64,000 nt of DNA from Anaerofustis butyriciformans (GTDB lineage Bacteria > Bacillota > Clostridia > Eubacteriales > Anaerofustaceae), in assembly GCF_036289385.1 (NCBI RefSeq), contig NZ_JAYFFH010000007.1:1-64000 (forward strand), written 5' to 3'. The position numbers were made by a program, and so were the translations under genes. This document shows, piece after piece, positions 17,748 through 26,657 of the stretch. How positions within the stretch are numbered: position 1 is the first letter of the stretch; each line of letters begins with the position of its first letter. Under the pieces are notes generated by a model. It ran no database searches. It worked only from the letters and a program-made list of their open reading frames with translations, and had not been told where the DNA came from.

Positions 17748-18518
17748 ATGGGTTTTGTTAGATATGAACAAGATGGTTTTGTAGGTATAGTTACTATTGA
17801 CCGTCCAAAAGCTTTAAATGCTTTAAACGAAGAAGTTTTAAAAGATTTAGAAGCTACTTTTGATGCTATTGATTTAGATAACACAAGAGCAGTTATCGTA
17901 ACAGGTGAAGGTAAATCTTTCGTAGCAGGTGCTGATATTGCATCTATGAGCACAATGACTGCTGAAGAAGGTGAAGCATTCGGTAAATTTGGTAATGACA
18001 TCTTCAGAAAAATCGAAACTTTCCCAATTCCTGTAATCGCTGCTATTAACGGTTTTGCTTTAGGTGGCGGAAACGAACTTGCTATGAGTTGTGATATCAG
18101 AATTTGTTCTGATAAAGCATTATTTGGTCAACCTGAAGTAGGACTTGGTATTACTCCTGGATTTGGCGGAACACAAAGACTTGCAAGAATTATCGGTGTT
18201 GGCATGGCTAAAGAATTAGTATATGCTGGATACAACATTAAAGCCGATAAAGCTTTGGAAATCGGCCTTGTAAATGCTGTTTATGCTCCTGAAGAATTAA
18301 TGGAACAAGCTAAAAAATTAGCAGGTAAAATTGCTAAACAAGCTCCTATTGCTGTAAGAAATTGTAAAAAAGCAATGAACGAAGGTTTACAAGTAGATAT
18401 GGATCAAGCTATCGTAATCGAAGAAAAATTATTCGGAGATTGCTTCAATAGTGAAGACCAAAAAGCAGGCATGAAAGCATTCTTAGAAAAAGGAAAAGCT
18501 GAATTCCAAAACAAATAG
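17748..18518 (+). CDS. crt: 3-hydroxybutyryl-CoA dehydratase (crotonase)
   Basis: 256 residues. Interconverts 3-hydroxybutyryl-CoA and crotonyl-CoA. The enoyl-CoA hydratase/isomerase fold shows the oxyanion-hole segments FVAGADIASM (about 63) and ALGGGNELAMSCDIRI (about 103), and the catalytic Glu in FGQPEVGLGITPGFGGTQRL. AAGGAG lies upstream; 30 bases after thl. Also the entry point for crotonyl-CoA coming from 4-hydroxybutyrate. Confidence 0.95.
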   Translation: MGFVRYEQDGFVGIVTIDRPKALNALNEEVLKDLEATFDAIDLDNTRAVIVTGEGKSFVAGADIASMSTMTAEEGEAFGKFGNDIFRKIETFPIPVIAAINGFALGGGNELAMSCDIRICSDKALFGQPEVGLGITPGFGGTQRLARIIGVGMAKELVYAGYNIKADKALEIGLVNAVYAPEELMEQAKKLAGKIAKQAPIAVRNCKKAMNEGLQVDMDQAIVIEEKLFGDCFNSEDQKAGMKAFLEKGKAEFQNK

Positions 18519-18539
18519 TGTTTTAATTTAAGTAAATAT

Positions 18540-18559
18540 AGTCCGGATTTTTCCGGACT
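18540..18559 (+). repeat. Intercistronic hairpin between crt and hbd
   Basis: A perfect 8-bp GC-rich stem AGTCCGGA / TCCGGACT with a TTTT loop. An A-tract rather than a T-tract follows, so it is not a standard terminator. An mRNA processing or stability element is likely (inference). Confidence 0.75.
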
Positions 18560-18584
18560 TAAAAAAATAATTTGGAGGATAATA

Positions 18585-19421
18585 ATGAAAGTAGGTATTA
18601 TTGGTGCTGGAGCTATGGGTTCTGGTATAGCTCAAGCTTTTGCACAAACAGAAGGTTATGAAGTTTGTTTATGTGATATCAATGAAGAATTCGCTGCAAA
18701 CGGTAAAAAAAGAATTGAAGCAGGATTTGCTAAAAGAGTAGCAAAAGGCAAAATGGAACAAGCTAAAGCTGATGAAATTTTAGCTAAAATTACAACAGGT
18801 GTTAAAGATATCTGTGGTGACTGCGATTTAATCGTAGAAGCTGTTCTTGAAGTTATGTCTATCAAACAAGAAACATTCCAAGAATTAGATAAAATTTGTA
18901 AAGAAGATTGTATCTTTGCTACAAACACTTCTTCTTTATCAGTTACAGAAATCGGTGCTAAAGTAAACAGACCACTTATCGGTATGCATTTCTTTAACCC
19001 AGCTCCTGTAATGAAATTAGTAGAAGTTATCGCAGGTTTAAATACTCCTGTAGAAATTGTAGACAAAATTAAAGCAATTTCTAAAGAAATCGGTAAAACT
19101 CCAGTAGAAGTTGCTGAAGCTCCAGGATTCGTTGTAAACAGAATTTTAATTCCAATGATTAACGAAGCTGTTGCTATTTATGCAGAAGGCGTTGCCAGCG
19201 TTGAAGGTATCGACGCAGCTATGAAACTTGGTGCTAACCACCCAATGGGACCTTTAGCATTAGGTGACTTAATCGGTCTTGACGTTTGTTTAGCTATTAT
19301 GAACGTTTTATATGATGAAACTGGCGACCCTAAATATCGTCCACACACATTACTTAAGAAAATGGTTCGTGGCGGCAAGTTAGGTCAAAAATCTGGTCAC
19401 GGATTTTATGATTATAAATAG
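18585..19421 (+). CDS. hbd: 3-hydroxybutyryl-CoA dehydrogenase
   Basis: 278 residues. Reduces acetoacetyl-CoA to 3-hydroxybutyryl-CoA with NAD(P)H. N-terminal Rossmann motif GIIGAGAMGSGIAQAF, catalytic region NTSSLSVTEIG and MHFFNPAPVMKLVEVI with the active His, and a C-terminal helical domain ending in GRKSGHGFYDYK-like sequence. GGAGG precedes the ATG. The 66-base gap before it holds the hairpin at 18540. Confidence 0.96.
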   Translation: MKVGIIGAGAMGSGIAQAFAQTEGYEVCLCDINEEFAANGKKRIEAGFAKRVAKGKMEQAKADEILAKITTGVKDICGDCDLIVEAVLEVMSIKQETFQELDKICKEDCIFATNTSSLSVTEIGAKVNRPLIGMHFFNPAPVMKLVEVIAGLNTPVEIVDKIKAISKEIGKTPVEVAEAPGFVVNRILIPMINEAVAIYAEGVASVEGIDAAMKLGANHPMGPLALGDLIGLDVCLAIMNVLYDETGDPKYRPHTLLKKMVRGGKLGQKSGHGFYDYK

Positions 19422-19436
19422 GAGGATTCAAAACAA

Positions 19437-20576
19437 ATGGATTTTACATTAAGTAAAGAGCATGAAATGGCGAGATCTCTATTCAGAGAATTTGCTGAAA
19501 CAGAAGTAAAACCTCTAGCTCAAGAGGTAGATGAAACAGAAGTATTCCCAAGAGAAACTGTTGAAAAAATGCAAAAATTAGGATTCTTAGGAATTCCTAT
19601 GCCAAAAGAATACGGCGGACAAGGTTGTGATTCTTTAACATATGCAATCTGTGTTGAAGAATTATCTAGAGTATGTGGTACAACAGGCGTTATCGTTTCT
19701 GCACATACATCTTTAGGTGCTGAACCAATTAAAAAATTCGGTACACCAGAACAAAAAGAAAAATTCTTAAGACCACTTATCAGTGGTGAAAAACTTGGTG
19801 CTTTTGGTTTAACAGAACCAAACGCTGGTACAGATGCTTCAGGTCAACAAACAAAAGCTGTTTTAGACGGAGATGAATATGTACTTAACGGTTCTAAAAT
19901 CTTTATCACAAACGGTAAAGAAGCTGATACATATGTAATCTTTGCTATGACAGATAAATCAAAAGGAAATCACGGTATTTCTGCATTCATCGTAGAAAAA
20001 GGAACACCTGGATTTACATTTGGTACTAAAGAAAAGAAAATGGGTATCAGAGGTTCTTCTACATATGAATTAATCTTTACAGACTGCAGAATTCCAAAAG
20101 AAAATCTTCTTGGTCAAGAAGGTAAGGGATTTGCTATTGCTATGCAAACACTTGATGGCGGTAGAATTGGTATCGCTTCTCAAGCTCTTGGTTTAGCTCA
20201 AGGTGCTTTAGATTCTACAATTGAATTCGTTAAAGAAAGAAAACAATTCGGTAGACCTATCGCTAAATTCCAAAATACTCAATTCCAACTTGCTGATATG
20301 GCAACAAAAGTTGAAGCTGCTAGATTATTAGTTTACAAAGCTGCAAGAGCTAAAGATAATCAAAAGAGATTCTCTTTCGAAGCTGCTCAAGCTAAATTAT
20401 ATGCTGCAGAAGTTGCTATGGAAGTTACAACAAAAGCTGTTCAACTTCACGGTGGATATGGTTACACAAGAGAATATGATGTTGAACGTATGATGAGAGA
20501 TGCTAAGATTACTGAAATTTACGAAGGAACTTCAGAAGTTCAAAGAATGGTAATCTCAGGTAACTTATTAAAATAA
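19437..20576 (+). CDS. bcd: Butyryl-CoA dehydrogenase
   Basis: 379 residues, acyl-CoA dehydrogenase family. Reduces crotonyl-CoA to butyryl-CoA with the Etf proteins encoded next, a flavin-bifurcating complex in clostridia. Visible family motifs: FGLTEPNAGTDASGQQT, the catalytic-Glu region in TEIYEGTSEVQR, and QLHGGYGYTREYDVERMMRDAKI. Spacing from hbd is only 15 bases, with AGGAGG upstream. Confidence 0.96.
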   Translation: MDFTLSKEHEMARSLFREFAETEVKPLAQEVDETEVFPRETVEKMQKLGFLGIPMPKEYGGQGCDSLTYAICVEELSRVCGTTGVIVSAHTSLGAEPIKKFGTPEQKEKFLRPLISGEKLGAFGLTEPNAGTDASGQQTKAVLDGDEYVLNGSKIFITNGKEADTYVIFAMTDKSKGNHGISAFIVEKGTPGFTFGTKEKKMGIRGSSTYELIFTDCRIPKENLLGQEGKGFAIAMQTLDGGRIGIASQALGLAQGALDSTIEFVKERKQFGRPIAKFQNTQFQLADMATKVEAARLLVYKAARAKDNQKRFSFEAAQAKLYAAEVAMEVTTKAVQLHGGYGYTREYDVERMMRDAKITEIYEGTSEVQRMVISGNLLK

Positions 20577-20597
20577 TAGGAAAAGGAGATAATTATA

Positions 20598-21380
20598 GTG
20601 AAAATCGTAGTTTGCGCTAAGCAAGTTCCAGATACAAACGAAGTTAGAATAGATCAAAAAACAGGTACTCTAATCAGAGAAGGCGTACCTGCTATTATGA
20701 ACCCAGATGATAAAGCTGGTCTAGAAGCTGCACTTCAAATTAAAGATAAAACAGGTGCAGAAGTAACTGTTATAACAATGGGTTTACCAGCTGCAGAAGA
20801 AATTTTAAGAGAAGCTATGGCTATGGGTGCTGATAAAGGTGTATTAGTAACAGACAGACCATTCGGTGGTGCTGATACTCTTGCAACATCTAATACATTA
20901 GCTGCTGCTTTAAAAACAATGGAATATGACCTAATCATCACAGGTAGACAAGCTATCGATGGTGATACAGCTCAAGTAGGTCCTCAAATTGCTGAACATT
21001 TAGGAATTCCAAACATTTCTTATGTTCAAAAAGTTGTTGAAGTAACAGATGATAGCATCACTGTTGAAAGACAATATGATGATGGTTATCATGTAGAAAA
21101 AGCTCAAATGCCTTGCCTAATCACAGCTCTTGGCGATTTAAACAAACCAAGATATATGACACCGGGCGGAATCTTTGATGCATTTAAAGAAGACATCCAA
21201 ATTATTACAAGAAAAGATGTTGATATCGCTGATGAAAAAATCGGTAAAGCTGGTTCTCCTACAAATGTTGCTAAATCATTCCCTAAACCTGTTAAAGCTG
21301 CAGGTGAAAAAGTTGAATTAGATGCTGATGCTTCAGCTGATTACATTTTAGGAAAATTAAAAGAAAAACATATTATCTAA
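20598..21380 (+). CDS. etfB: Electron transfer flavoprotein subunit beta
   Basis: 260 residues, usual length. Partner of EtfA; in the Bcd-Etf complex EtfB carries the bifurcating FAD and takes electrons from NADH. The conserved opening KIVVCAKQVPDTNEVRID and the segment LIITGRQAIDGDTAQVGPQIAEHLG are diagnostic. The start is GTG at 20598 with AAAGGAGAT 8 bases upstream. Confidence 0.96.
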   Translation: MKIVVCAKQVPDTNEVRIDQKTGTLIREGVPAIMNPDDKAGLEAALQIKDKTGAEVTVITMGLPAAEEILREAMAMGADKGVLVTDRPFGGADTLATSNTLAAALKTMEYDLIITGRQAIDGDTAQVGPQIAEHLGIPNISYVQKVVEVTDDSITVERQYDDGYHVEKAQMPCLITALGDLNKPRYMTPGGIFDAFKEDIQIITRKDVDIADEKIGKAGSPTNVAKSFPKPVKAAGEKVELDADASADYILGKLKEKHII

Positions 21381-21405
21381 TTAATTAGGAAAGGAAATTG
21401 AAATA

Positions 21406-22443
21406 ATGAGTTTTGAAGAATATAAAGGCGTATTTGTCTTCGCACAACAAGTTGATGGTGTTATCAACAATGTTGCGCTTGAATTAACAAGTGAAGCTAC
21501 AAAGCTTGCTGCTGCTTTAAACACAGAAGTTACAGCTGTTCTTTTAGGAAAAGATGTAAAAGGATTAGCTGATGAATTAGCAGCTTATGGTGCTGATAGA
21601 GTTTTAGTTGTAGATGATCCTGCATTAGAAACATATACAACAGAACCATATGCACATGCTATGGATGAAATTATTAAACAATATAAACCAGATATCGTTC
21701 TTTACGGTGCTACTGCAATCGGTAGAGATTTAGCTCCTAGAGTTTCTGCAAGAGTTGCTACAGGTCTTACAGCTGACTGTACAGTTCTTGAAATCGGTGA
21801 ATTTAAAAATGCTTTAGGTAACGTAAACAAAGGTTATGAAGGTAAAATGTTCTTAAATGCAACAAGACCTGCATTTGGTGGTAACTTAATGGCTACAATC
21901 GTATGTCCTGACAACAAACCTCAAATGGCTACAGTAAGACCTGGCGTTATGCAAAAAATTGAACCTAAAGAAGGTGCTAAAGCTAACGTAGAAGAAGTTA
22001 AAGTTGACTTTACTAAAAACAACAAATATGTAGAAGTACTAGATGTTGTTAAAGCTGTAAAAGACAAAGTTGATATTTCTGAAGCTAAAATCTTAGTATC
22101 AGGTGGTCGTGGTGTAGGTAGTGCTGAAAACTTCAAATTATTAGAAGATTTAGCTGATGCTATTGGTGGTGAAGTTTCTGCTTCAAGAGCTTGTGTTGAC
22201 GCTGGTTGGGTTCCAAAAGATATCCAAGTAGGTCAAACAGGTAAAACTGTTCGTCCACAAGTTTACTTTGCTATTGGTATTTCAGGTGCTATCCAACATG
22301 CTGCTGGTATGGAAGAATCTGATATTATCATTGCAATCAACAAAGATGAATCTGCTCCAATCTTCAGCATTGCTGATTATGGTGTAGTAGGCGATTTAAA
22401 CAAAATCGTTCCATTATTAACAGAAGCTATTAAGAATGCTTAA
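21406..22443 (+). CDS. etfA: Electron transfer flavoprotein subunit alpha
   Basis: 345 residues. The C-terminal FAD-binding domain has SGGRGVGSAENF, SRACVDAGWVPKDIQVGQTGKTVRPQVYFAIGISGAIQH and INKDESAPIFSIADYGVVGDL. There is no N-terminal ferredoxin extension. Completes the six-gene operon; a strong terminator follows. Confidence 0.96.
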   Translation: MSFEEYKGVFVFAQQVDGVINNVALELTSEATKLAAALNTEVTAVLLGKDVKGLADELAAYGADRVLVVDDPALETYTTEPYAHAMDEIIKQYKPDIVLYGATAIGRDLAPRVSARVATGLTADCTVLEIGEFKNALGNVNKGYEGKMFLNATRPAFGGNLMATIVCPDNKPQMATVRPGVMQKIEPKEGAKANVEEVKVDFTKNNKYVEVLDVVKAVKDKVDISEAKILVSGGRGVGSAENFKLLEDLADAIGGEVSASRACVDAGWVPKDIQVGQTGKTVRPQVYFAIGISGAIQHAAGMEESDIIIAINKDESAPIFSIADYGVVGDLNKIVPLLTEAIKNA

Positions 22444-22466
22444 TATAATCATAAAATCTAACTAGT

Positions 22467-22498
22467 AAAAAGGAGTGTATTATTACACTCCTTTTTTT
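22467..22498 (+). terminator. Terminator of the butyryl-CoA operon
   Basis: A 13-bp stem AAAAAGGAGTGTA / TACACTCCTTTTT with a TTAT loop, followed by more T. Confidence 0.92.
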
Positions 22499-22504
22499 AT
22501 GAAT

Positions 22505-22531
22505 AAAACCACGTAATATATATGTGGTTTT
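22505..22531 (-). terminator. Terminator of the 4-hydroxybutyrate operon
   Basis: An 8-bp stem AAAACCAC / GTGGTTTT with an 11-base loop, directly after the stop of the minus-strand CoA-transferase gene. It may act in both directions. Confidence 0.7.
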
Positions 22532-22534
22532 TAT

Positions 22535-23839
22535 TTAGTTATTAAATTTTTCTTTAAATCTGTTTTCGTATTCAATAATCAGTTCTTCTCTAAATTGAGG
22601 AGCAGCAATATTGATAAGATTTTTTGCTCTTGTTCTTAATGTTTCACCTTTTAAATGGGCAATCCCGTATTCGGTGACAATATAATCTACATCAGTTCTT
22701 GATGTGGTTACAGCACTTCCTTTTTGAAGAAACGGAACAATTTTTGAAATTGTGCCGTTTCTCGCGGTTGCAGGAAATGCAATTATGGATTTTCCGCCTT
22801 TTGAAAAAGCAGAACCTCTTACAAAGTCAACCTGTCCTCCAATTCCGCTAAACTGTTTTAATCCTATTGCTTCAGCACAAACTTGTCCCATTAAATCAAC
22901 TTCCAATGCTGAATTGATGGAAATCATATTATCATTTTGTCCTATTACAATTGGATTATTTACATATTCAATATCCATCATGTTTATAATAGGATTATCG
23001 TGAACAAAGTCATATAATTTTTGGGTTCCCATTAAAAATGCAACAACCATTTTATTCTTATGTAAAGTTTTCTTTTTACATGTTATTACACCTTTTTCGT
23101 ATAAGTCAACTACGCCATCAGAAATCATTTCTGAATGTATGCCTAAATCCTTTTTATTTGTAAGAAATTTTAACACTGCATCAGGAATAGCACCTATGCC
23201 AAGTTGAAGTGTATCTCCGTCATTAATTAATTTTGCACAATTTTCTCCTATTTTCATTTCAACATCTGTTATTTTAGGATTTGGAAGTTCTGGAATTTGC
23301 TCATCGTGTTCAACTAAGATGTCAATATCACTAATATGCAAGAAATTATCTCCTAAAGTTCTTGGCATTTTTTTGTTTACTTGTGCAATTGTTAATTTTG
23401 CGGCTTGTGTTGTTGGTTTTGTGTAGTCACATGATGTCCCAAGGGAACAAAATCCATCTTTATCAGGAGGAGAAACAGTAACTAAAGCAACATCAACAGG
23501 TAGAGAAGATCTGAAAAGAGTAGGAATTTGATAAAAGAAGCATGGGGTGAAATCTCCTCTTCCTTCATAAACAGCATCTCTTGTATTCCCCCCAAGAAAG
23601 AAAGCATTTAATTTAAAGTGTTCTTTCATTTCTTCTTTTGCATAAAGAGAATGTCCCATAGGAACAAGTTGAACAATTTCAACATTATTATATGCTTTAT
23701 AATTTTCTACCATTTTATCTACAATATAAATAGGTTCTCCTACCGCATGGGCAATAACTACTCTATCGTTTGATTTTATATAATTTACAGCTTCATCGGC
23801 TGTTTTTAATTTGCTTTTATATAGTTTATTTATATCCAT
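22535..23839 (-). CDS. abfT: 4-hydroxybutyrate CoA-transferase
   Basis: 434 residues, acetyl-CoA hydrolase/transferase family. It would move CoA from acetyl-CoA or butyryl-CoA to 4-hydroxybutyrate. The family C-terminal signature is FSGIGGQVDFVRGSAFSKGGKSIIAF, with the thioester-forming Glu expected in the LMGQVCAEAIG segment before it. Its position 49 bases after 4-hydroxybutyryl-CoA dehydratase on the same strand supports the substrate call, as in Clostridium aminobutyricum. GGAGT lies before the ATG. Distinct from the butyryl-CoA:acetate enzyme at 61.2 kb. Confidence 0.88.
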   Translation of the reverse strand: MDINKLYKSKLKTADEAVNYIKSNDRVVIAHAVGEPIYIVDKMVENYKAYNNVEIVQLVPMGHSLYAKEEMKEHFKLNAFFLGGNTRDAVYEGRGDFTPCFFYQIPTLFRSSLPVDVALVTVSPPDKDGFCSLGTSCDYTKPTTQAAKLTIAQVNKKMPRTLGDNFLHISDIDILVEHDEQIPELPNPKITDVEMKIGENCAKLINDGDTLQLGIGAIPDAVLKFLTNKKDLGIHSEMISDGVVDLYEKGVITCKKKTLHKNKMVVAFLMGTQKLYDFVHDNPIINMMDIEYVNNPIVIGQNDNMISINSALEVDLMGQVCAEAIGLKQFSGIGGQVDFVRGSAFSKGGKSIIAFPATARNGTISKIVPFLQKGSAVTTSRTDVDYIVTEYGIAHLKGETLRTRAKNLINIAAPQFREELIIEYENRFKEKFNN

Positions 23840-23888
23840 CTTTTACTCCTTTCCTCTTATTTTGATTAAGGTAAAAGAAAAATATAAG

Positions 23889-25337
23889 TTATTCTTTTAT
23901 ATTTGCAATATTTTTTGCAAGTTCTTTTTTCATATTTAAATTACCTTGTCTTGCTATCATGATTCTTTGAGCTTGAGGTGAGCCTGCTCCGTGTAGGGAT
24001 TCTGTTCTGTAACCTACTGCTGCTGTTCCAAGTGTTAGATTTTCTATAAGTCTTAAAATTTTTAGTCTGTCTTTTGTAGGTATATTAGCTACACCTTTTA
24101 AATATTTTTCTACGTATTTTCCTACAACAGGACTTTCTAAATCTTTTTGTGAAGGAGCTGTAACCATTATTCCGCCTGCAATATCTTCTGCAAGTCTTGC
24201 AATTTCATAAGGATATCTTGTTACGTTTTGTTTACATACATTTGCAAGAAGTAAATCAATCATATAATTACCGGACATTGTTTCATATCCTTGAGAGGAA
24301 CAAGCTATTCCACAGCTGTATAAAGTTTCATTTAGATGTGTCATTTCAATTAATTTATCTTTTATATGAGAAGCTTTTGCTGCTCCGTTATATTCTGCAA
24401 CCACTGCTGCTGCACCTATAAGAACATCTCCTACACCAACTTTACATCCTCCGTAAGATTGTCTGTGATAACCTGCAAATCTTTCAACAAGCATTCCTGA
24501 AAAATCATATTCTCCATTTAAAAATATTCTTTCATTTGGAACAAAAACATTATCAAAAATAACAAGAGCTTCCATTCCTCCAAATTCTGCATTTCCTACA
24601 TCCATATCAGAATCTTCAAGTTTTCTGGTGTCACAAGATTGTCTGCCTACAATCATTAAAATACCTTCAGTATCTGTTGGAACCGCAAAGGAAATAGCAT
24701 AGTCCTTGTCTTGTTCTGTCATATTTATCGTAGGCATAACCAAAACTTCATGAGAGTTAACCATTCCTGTTTGATGCGCTTTTGCACCTCTTACAACAAC
24801 TCCGTCTTCTCTTCTTTCAACAACTCTTAAATATAAATCCGGATCTTCTTGTTTAGAAGGAGGAAGTCCTCTGTCTCCCTTAGGGTCTGTCATTGCACCG
24901 TCAATAACGAGGTCATTATCTTGGCAGTATCTTAAGAATTTTTTAAAGTTTTCATGATAATTTGTTCCATGTGCTTTATCTGTTTCGTAAGTTGTACTAT
25001 ATACTGCATTGAATGCATCCATTCCTACACATCTTTGAAAGCATGATGCTGTTTTTTGTCCGCATAGTCTTTGCATTTTGACTTTTTTAATTAAATCATC
25101 TGTGCTTTGATGAATATGTGTAAATCTATTTATTTTTCTGCCGTCTTCTAATGTTACTGTCATTAAATCTTCGTATTCCGGCATTTGTGCTAAGTCATAT
25201 GTAGCTCTTACTGAATTCAATGAAGGTCGTAAAATTGGATTATCCACTGGATTTTCAATTTTTTCTCCAAACATATATACTTGTAAATTTAATTTTCGTA
25301 TACTTTCGATATATTCTTTACCTGTCATTAAAGCCAT
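23889..25337 (-). CDS. abfD: 4-hydroxybutyryl-CoA dehydratase / vinylacetyl-CoA isomerase
   Basis: 482 residues. Converts 4-hydroxybutyryl-CoA to crotonyl-CoA by a radical mechanism using FAD and a [4Fe-4S] cluster. The cluster ligands are all visible and match the C. aminobutyricum numbering: Cys99 and Cys103 in ASCFQRC, then His and Cys spaced by seven in YHRQSYGGC. This reaction feeds crotonyl-CoA into the Bcd/Etf pathway encoded convergently. First gene of a two-gene operon behind the sigma-54 promoter at 25397-25412; AAGGAAGG precedes the ATG. Confidence 0.96.
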   Translation of the reverse strand: MALMTGKEYIESIRKLNLQVYMFGEKIENPVDNPILRPSLNSVRATYDLAQMPEYEDLMTVTLEDGRKINRFTHIHQSTDDLIKKVKMQRLCGQKTASCFQRCVGMDAFNAVYSTTYETDKAHGTNYHENFKKFLRYCQDNDLVIDGAMTDPKGDRGLPPSKQEDPDLYLRVVERREDGVVVRGAKAHQTGMVNSHEVLVMPTINMTEQDKDYAISFAVPTDTEGILMIVGRQSCDTRKLEDSDMDVGNAEFGGMEALVIFDNVFVPNERIFLNGEYDFSGMLVERFAGYHRQSYGGCKVGVGDVLIGAAAVVAEYNGAAKASHIKDKLIEMTHLNETLYSCGIACSSQGYETMSGNYMIDLLLANVCKQNVTRYPYEIARLAEDIAGGIMVTAPSQKDLESPVVGKYVEKYLKGVANIPTKDRLKILRLIENLTLGTAAVGYRTESLHGAGSPQAQRIMIARQGNLNMKKELAKNIANIKE

Positions 25338-25396
25338 AATATATACCTTCCTTTCGAATGTTTTATGTTAGGGTAGTTGGGTTTTATAATATATAA

Positions 25397-25412
25397 TGCA
25401 AATATCGTGCCA
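25397..25412 (-). promoter_or_regulatory. Sigma-54 (-24/-12) promoter of abfD-abfT
   Basis: Read on the minus strand the sequence is TGGCACGATATTTGCA, an exact match to the sigma-54 consensus TGGCACG-N4-TTGCA. The -12 GC lies about 60 bases upstream of the abfD ATG. Transcription from it needs an AAA+ activator; one is encoded at 57.3-58.6 kb. Confidence 0.9.
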
Positions 25413-25460
25413 ATAATTTCATCTTAAAATAGGTATATTTTAATGAAATTTATATTTTTG

Positions 25461-25483
25461 TTGCAAAAATGCAATGCAAAAAT
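25461..25483 (-). promoter_or_regulatory. Upstream activator site of abfD-abfT
   Basis: The palindrome TTGCA-AAAA-TGCAA (25461-25474) is followed at once by a further half-site TGCAAAAAT. It sits about 50 bases upstream of the -24 element, a normal place for a sigma-54 activator site. The same 14 bases occur just upstream of the sigma-54 activator gene (58685-58698). Confidence 0.8.
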
Positions 25484-25490
25484 ACAAAAA

Positions 25491-25509
25491 AAAAGGCGCT
25501 GGGCCTTTT
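25491..25509 (-). terminator. Terminator of the polysaccharide deacetylase gene
   Basis: Stem AAAAGGC / GCCTTTT with loop GCTGG, overlapping the stop codon of the minus-strand gene; a long T-tract follows on that strand. Confidence 0.75.
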
Positions 25510-26584
25510 AATTTGCAGGTGAGAATTTTATTTCCGTTGAAAGATTGTCTACTGTATCAAAGGTATATCCTTGTTTTTTTAGTTGTTTTATTACGTTATC
25601 AAGTCCTTTGGGTAAACTTTTATTTCTGTCAAATACATGAATTAAAACAACTGTTTCTTCATTCCATTTTGCTTGTTTTATTATAATACTATATTGTTTT
25701 GTTGAAACTTTTGATATTGTATCATTAGGGAATGCATTCCAATCTACATAATCATATCCGTATTCTTTTGACAGTTTTATTATATTTTTGATTACTTTTT
25801 TTCCTCCATAAAAGAATGATACTGTATTGTTTGTTCCTCCAGGAAATCTAAAAATTCTACAATCATATCCTGTTATGTCTTTAAAGTTTTTTCTGTTTTT
25901 TTCTAAATCTTCAATAAAAGCTTTGGGATTTTTATAAATTTTTTTGTAATCATGAGAATAAGTGTGTAGAGCAAGAAGGTGTCCGTCGTTTACTATTTCT
26001 TTAATTATTTTTTCATCTTCTTTACCTTTTGCAGCATTAAAGAAAAAGGTCGCTTTTACATCATTTTTCTCTAATACGTCTAATACTTCTTTTGTCATTT
26101 GTGTAGGGCCGTCATCAAATGTTAAATAAATTTTTTTTAACTTTATTTTTTGTATGCTGTCGCTATTAATGCTACCTATTGTTAATATATGAAAAGGAAG
26201 GTTTTTTATTTTATAAAAAGTTTTTGATAGTGATATTCTTTTTGTATTTGCAAAAGCTATTATTTTTTTATCATTATTACTTTTTATTATTTTGATTTTA
26301 TTACCTTTATCTATAAATCCTATGCATTCATTTCTTTCGTTTGTTAATATACTTTCTTTTACAATAATATAGTTTGAATTTTTATTTCTTTCATAATTTA
26401 TAGGATTAGAAGAACTTTTGCTTAGTAAAGTTATTTCATTTTTATTTTGTAAAATTTTGCATACTTTGTTATAATTATTACTATACGATATATTTAAAAT
26501 CCACAAAATGAAAAGGACATATATAATAATAAAAAAATATATTAAATTGTTTTTTTTCGTTAGTTTTATTAATAAATTTTTCAT
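25508..26584 (-). CDS. Membrane-anchored polysaccharide deacetylase
   Basis: 358 residues: one N-terminal membrane helix (about 14-33), a basic extracytoplasmic region of about 110 residues, and a C-terminal NodB domain. The metal-binding motifs are YLTFDDGPTQMT (about 148) and HTYSHDY (about 202), with FRFPGGTNN (about 248) and the final VVLIHVFD. Such enzymes deacetylate peptidoglycan or other wall glycans outside the membrane. No strong ribosome-binding site is seen before the ATG at 26584. Monocistronic. Confidence 0.9.
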   Translation of the reverse strand: MKNLLIKLTKKNNLIYFFIIIYVLFILWILNISYSNNYNKVCKILQNKNEITLLSKSSSNPINYERNKNSNYIIVKESILTNERNECIGFIDKGNKIKIIKSNNDKKIIAFANTKRISLSKTFYKIKNLPFHILTIGSINSDSIQKIKLKKIYLTFDDGPTQMTKEVLDVLEKNDVKATFFFNAAKGKEDEKIIKEIVNDGHLLALHTYSHDYKKIYKNPKAFIEDLEKNRKNFKDITGYDCRIFRFPGGTNNTVSFFYGGKKVIKNIIKLSKEYGYDYVDWNAFPNDTISKVSTKQYSIIIKQAKWNEETVVLIHVFDRNKSLPKGLDNVIKQLKKQGYTFDTVDNLSTEIKFSPAN

Positions 26585-26657
26585 ACTTGTATTATTATAT
26601 CAAAAAATAAAATAAATAAAATATTAAAATTATAAAAGTATAGAGAGGAAAATATTT

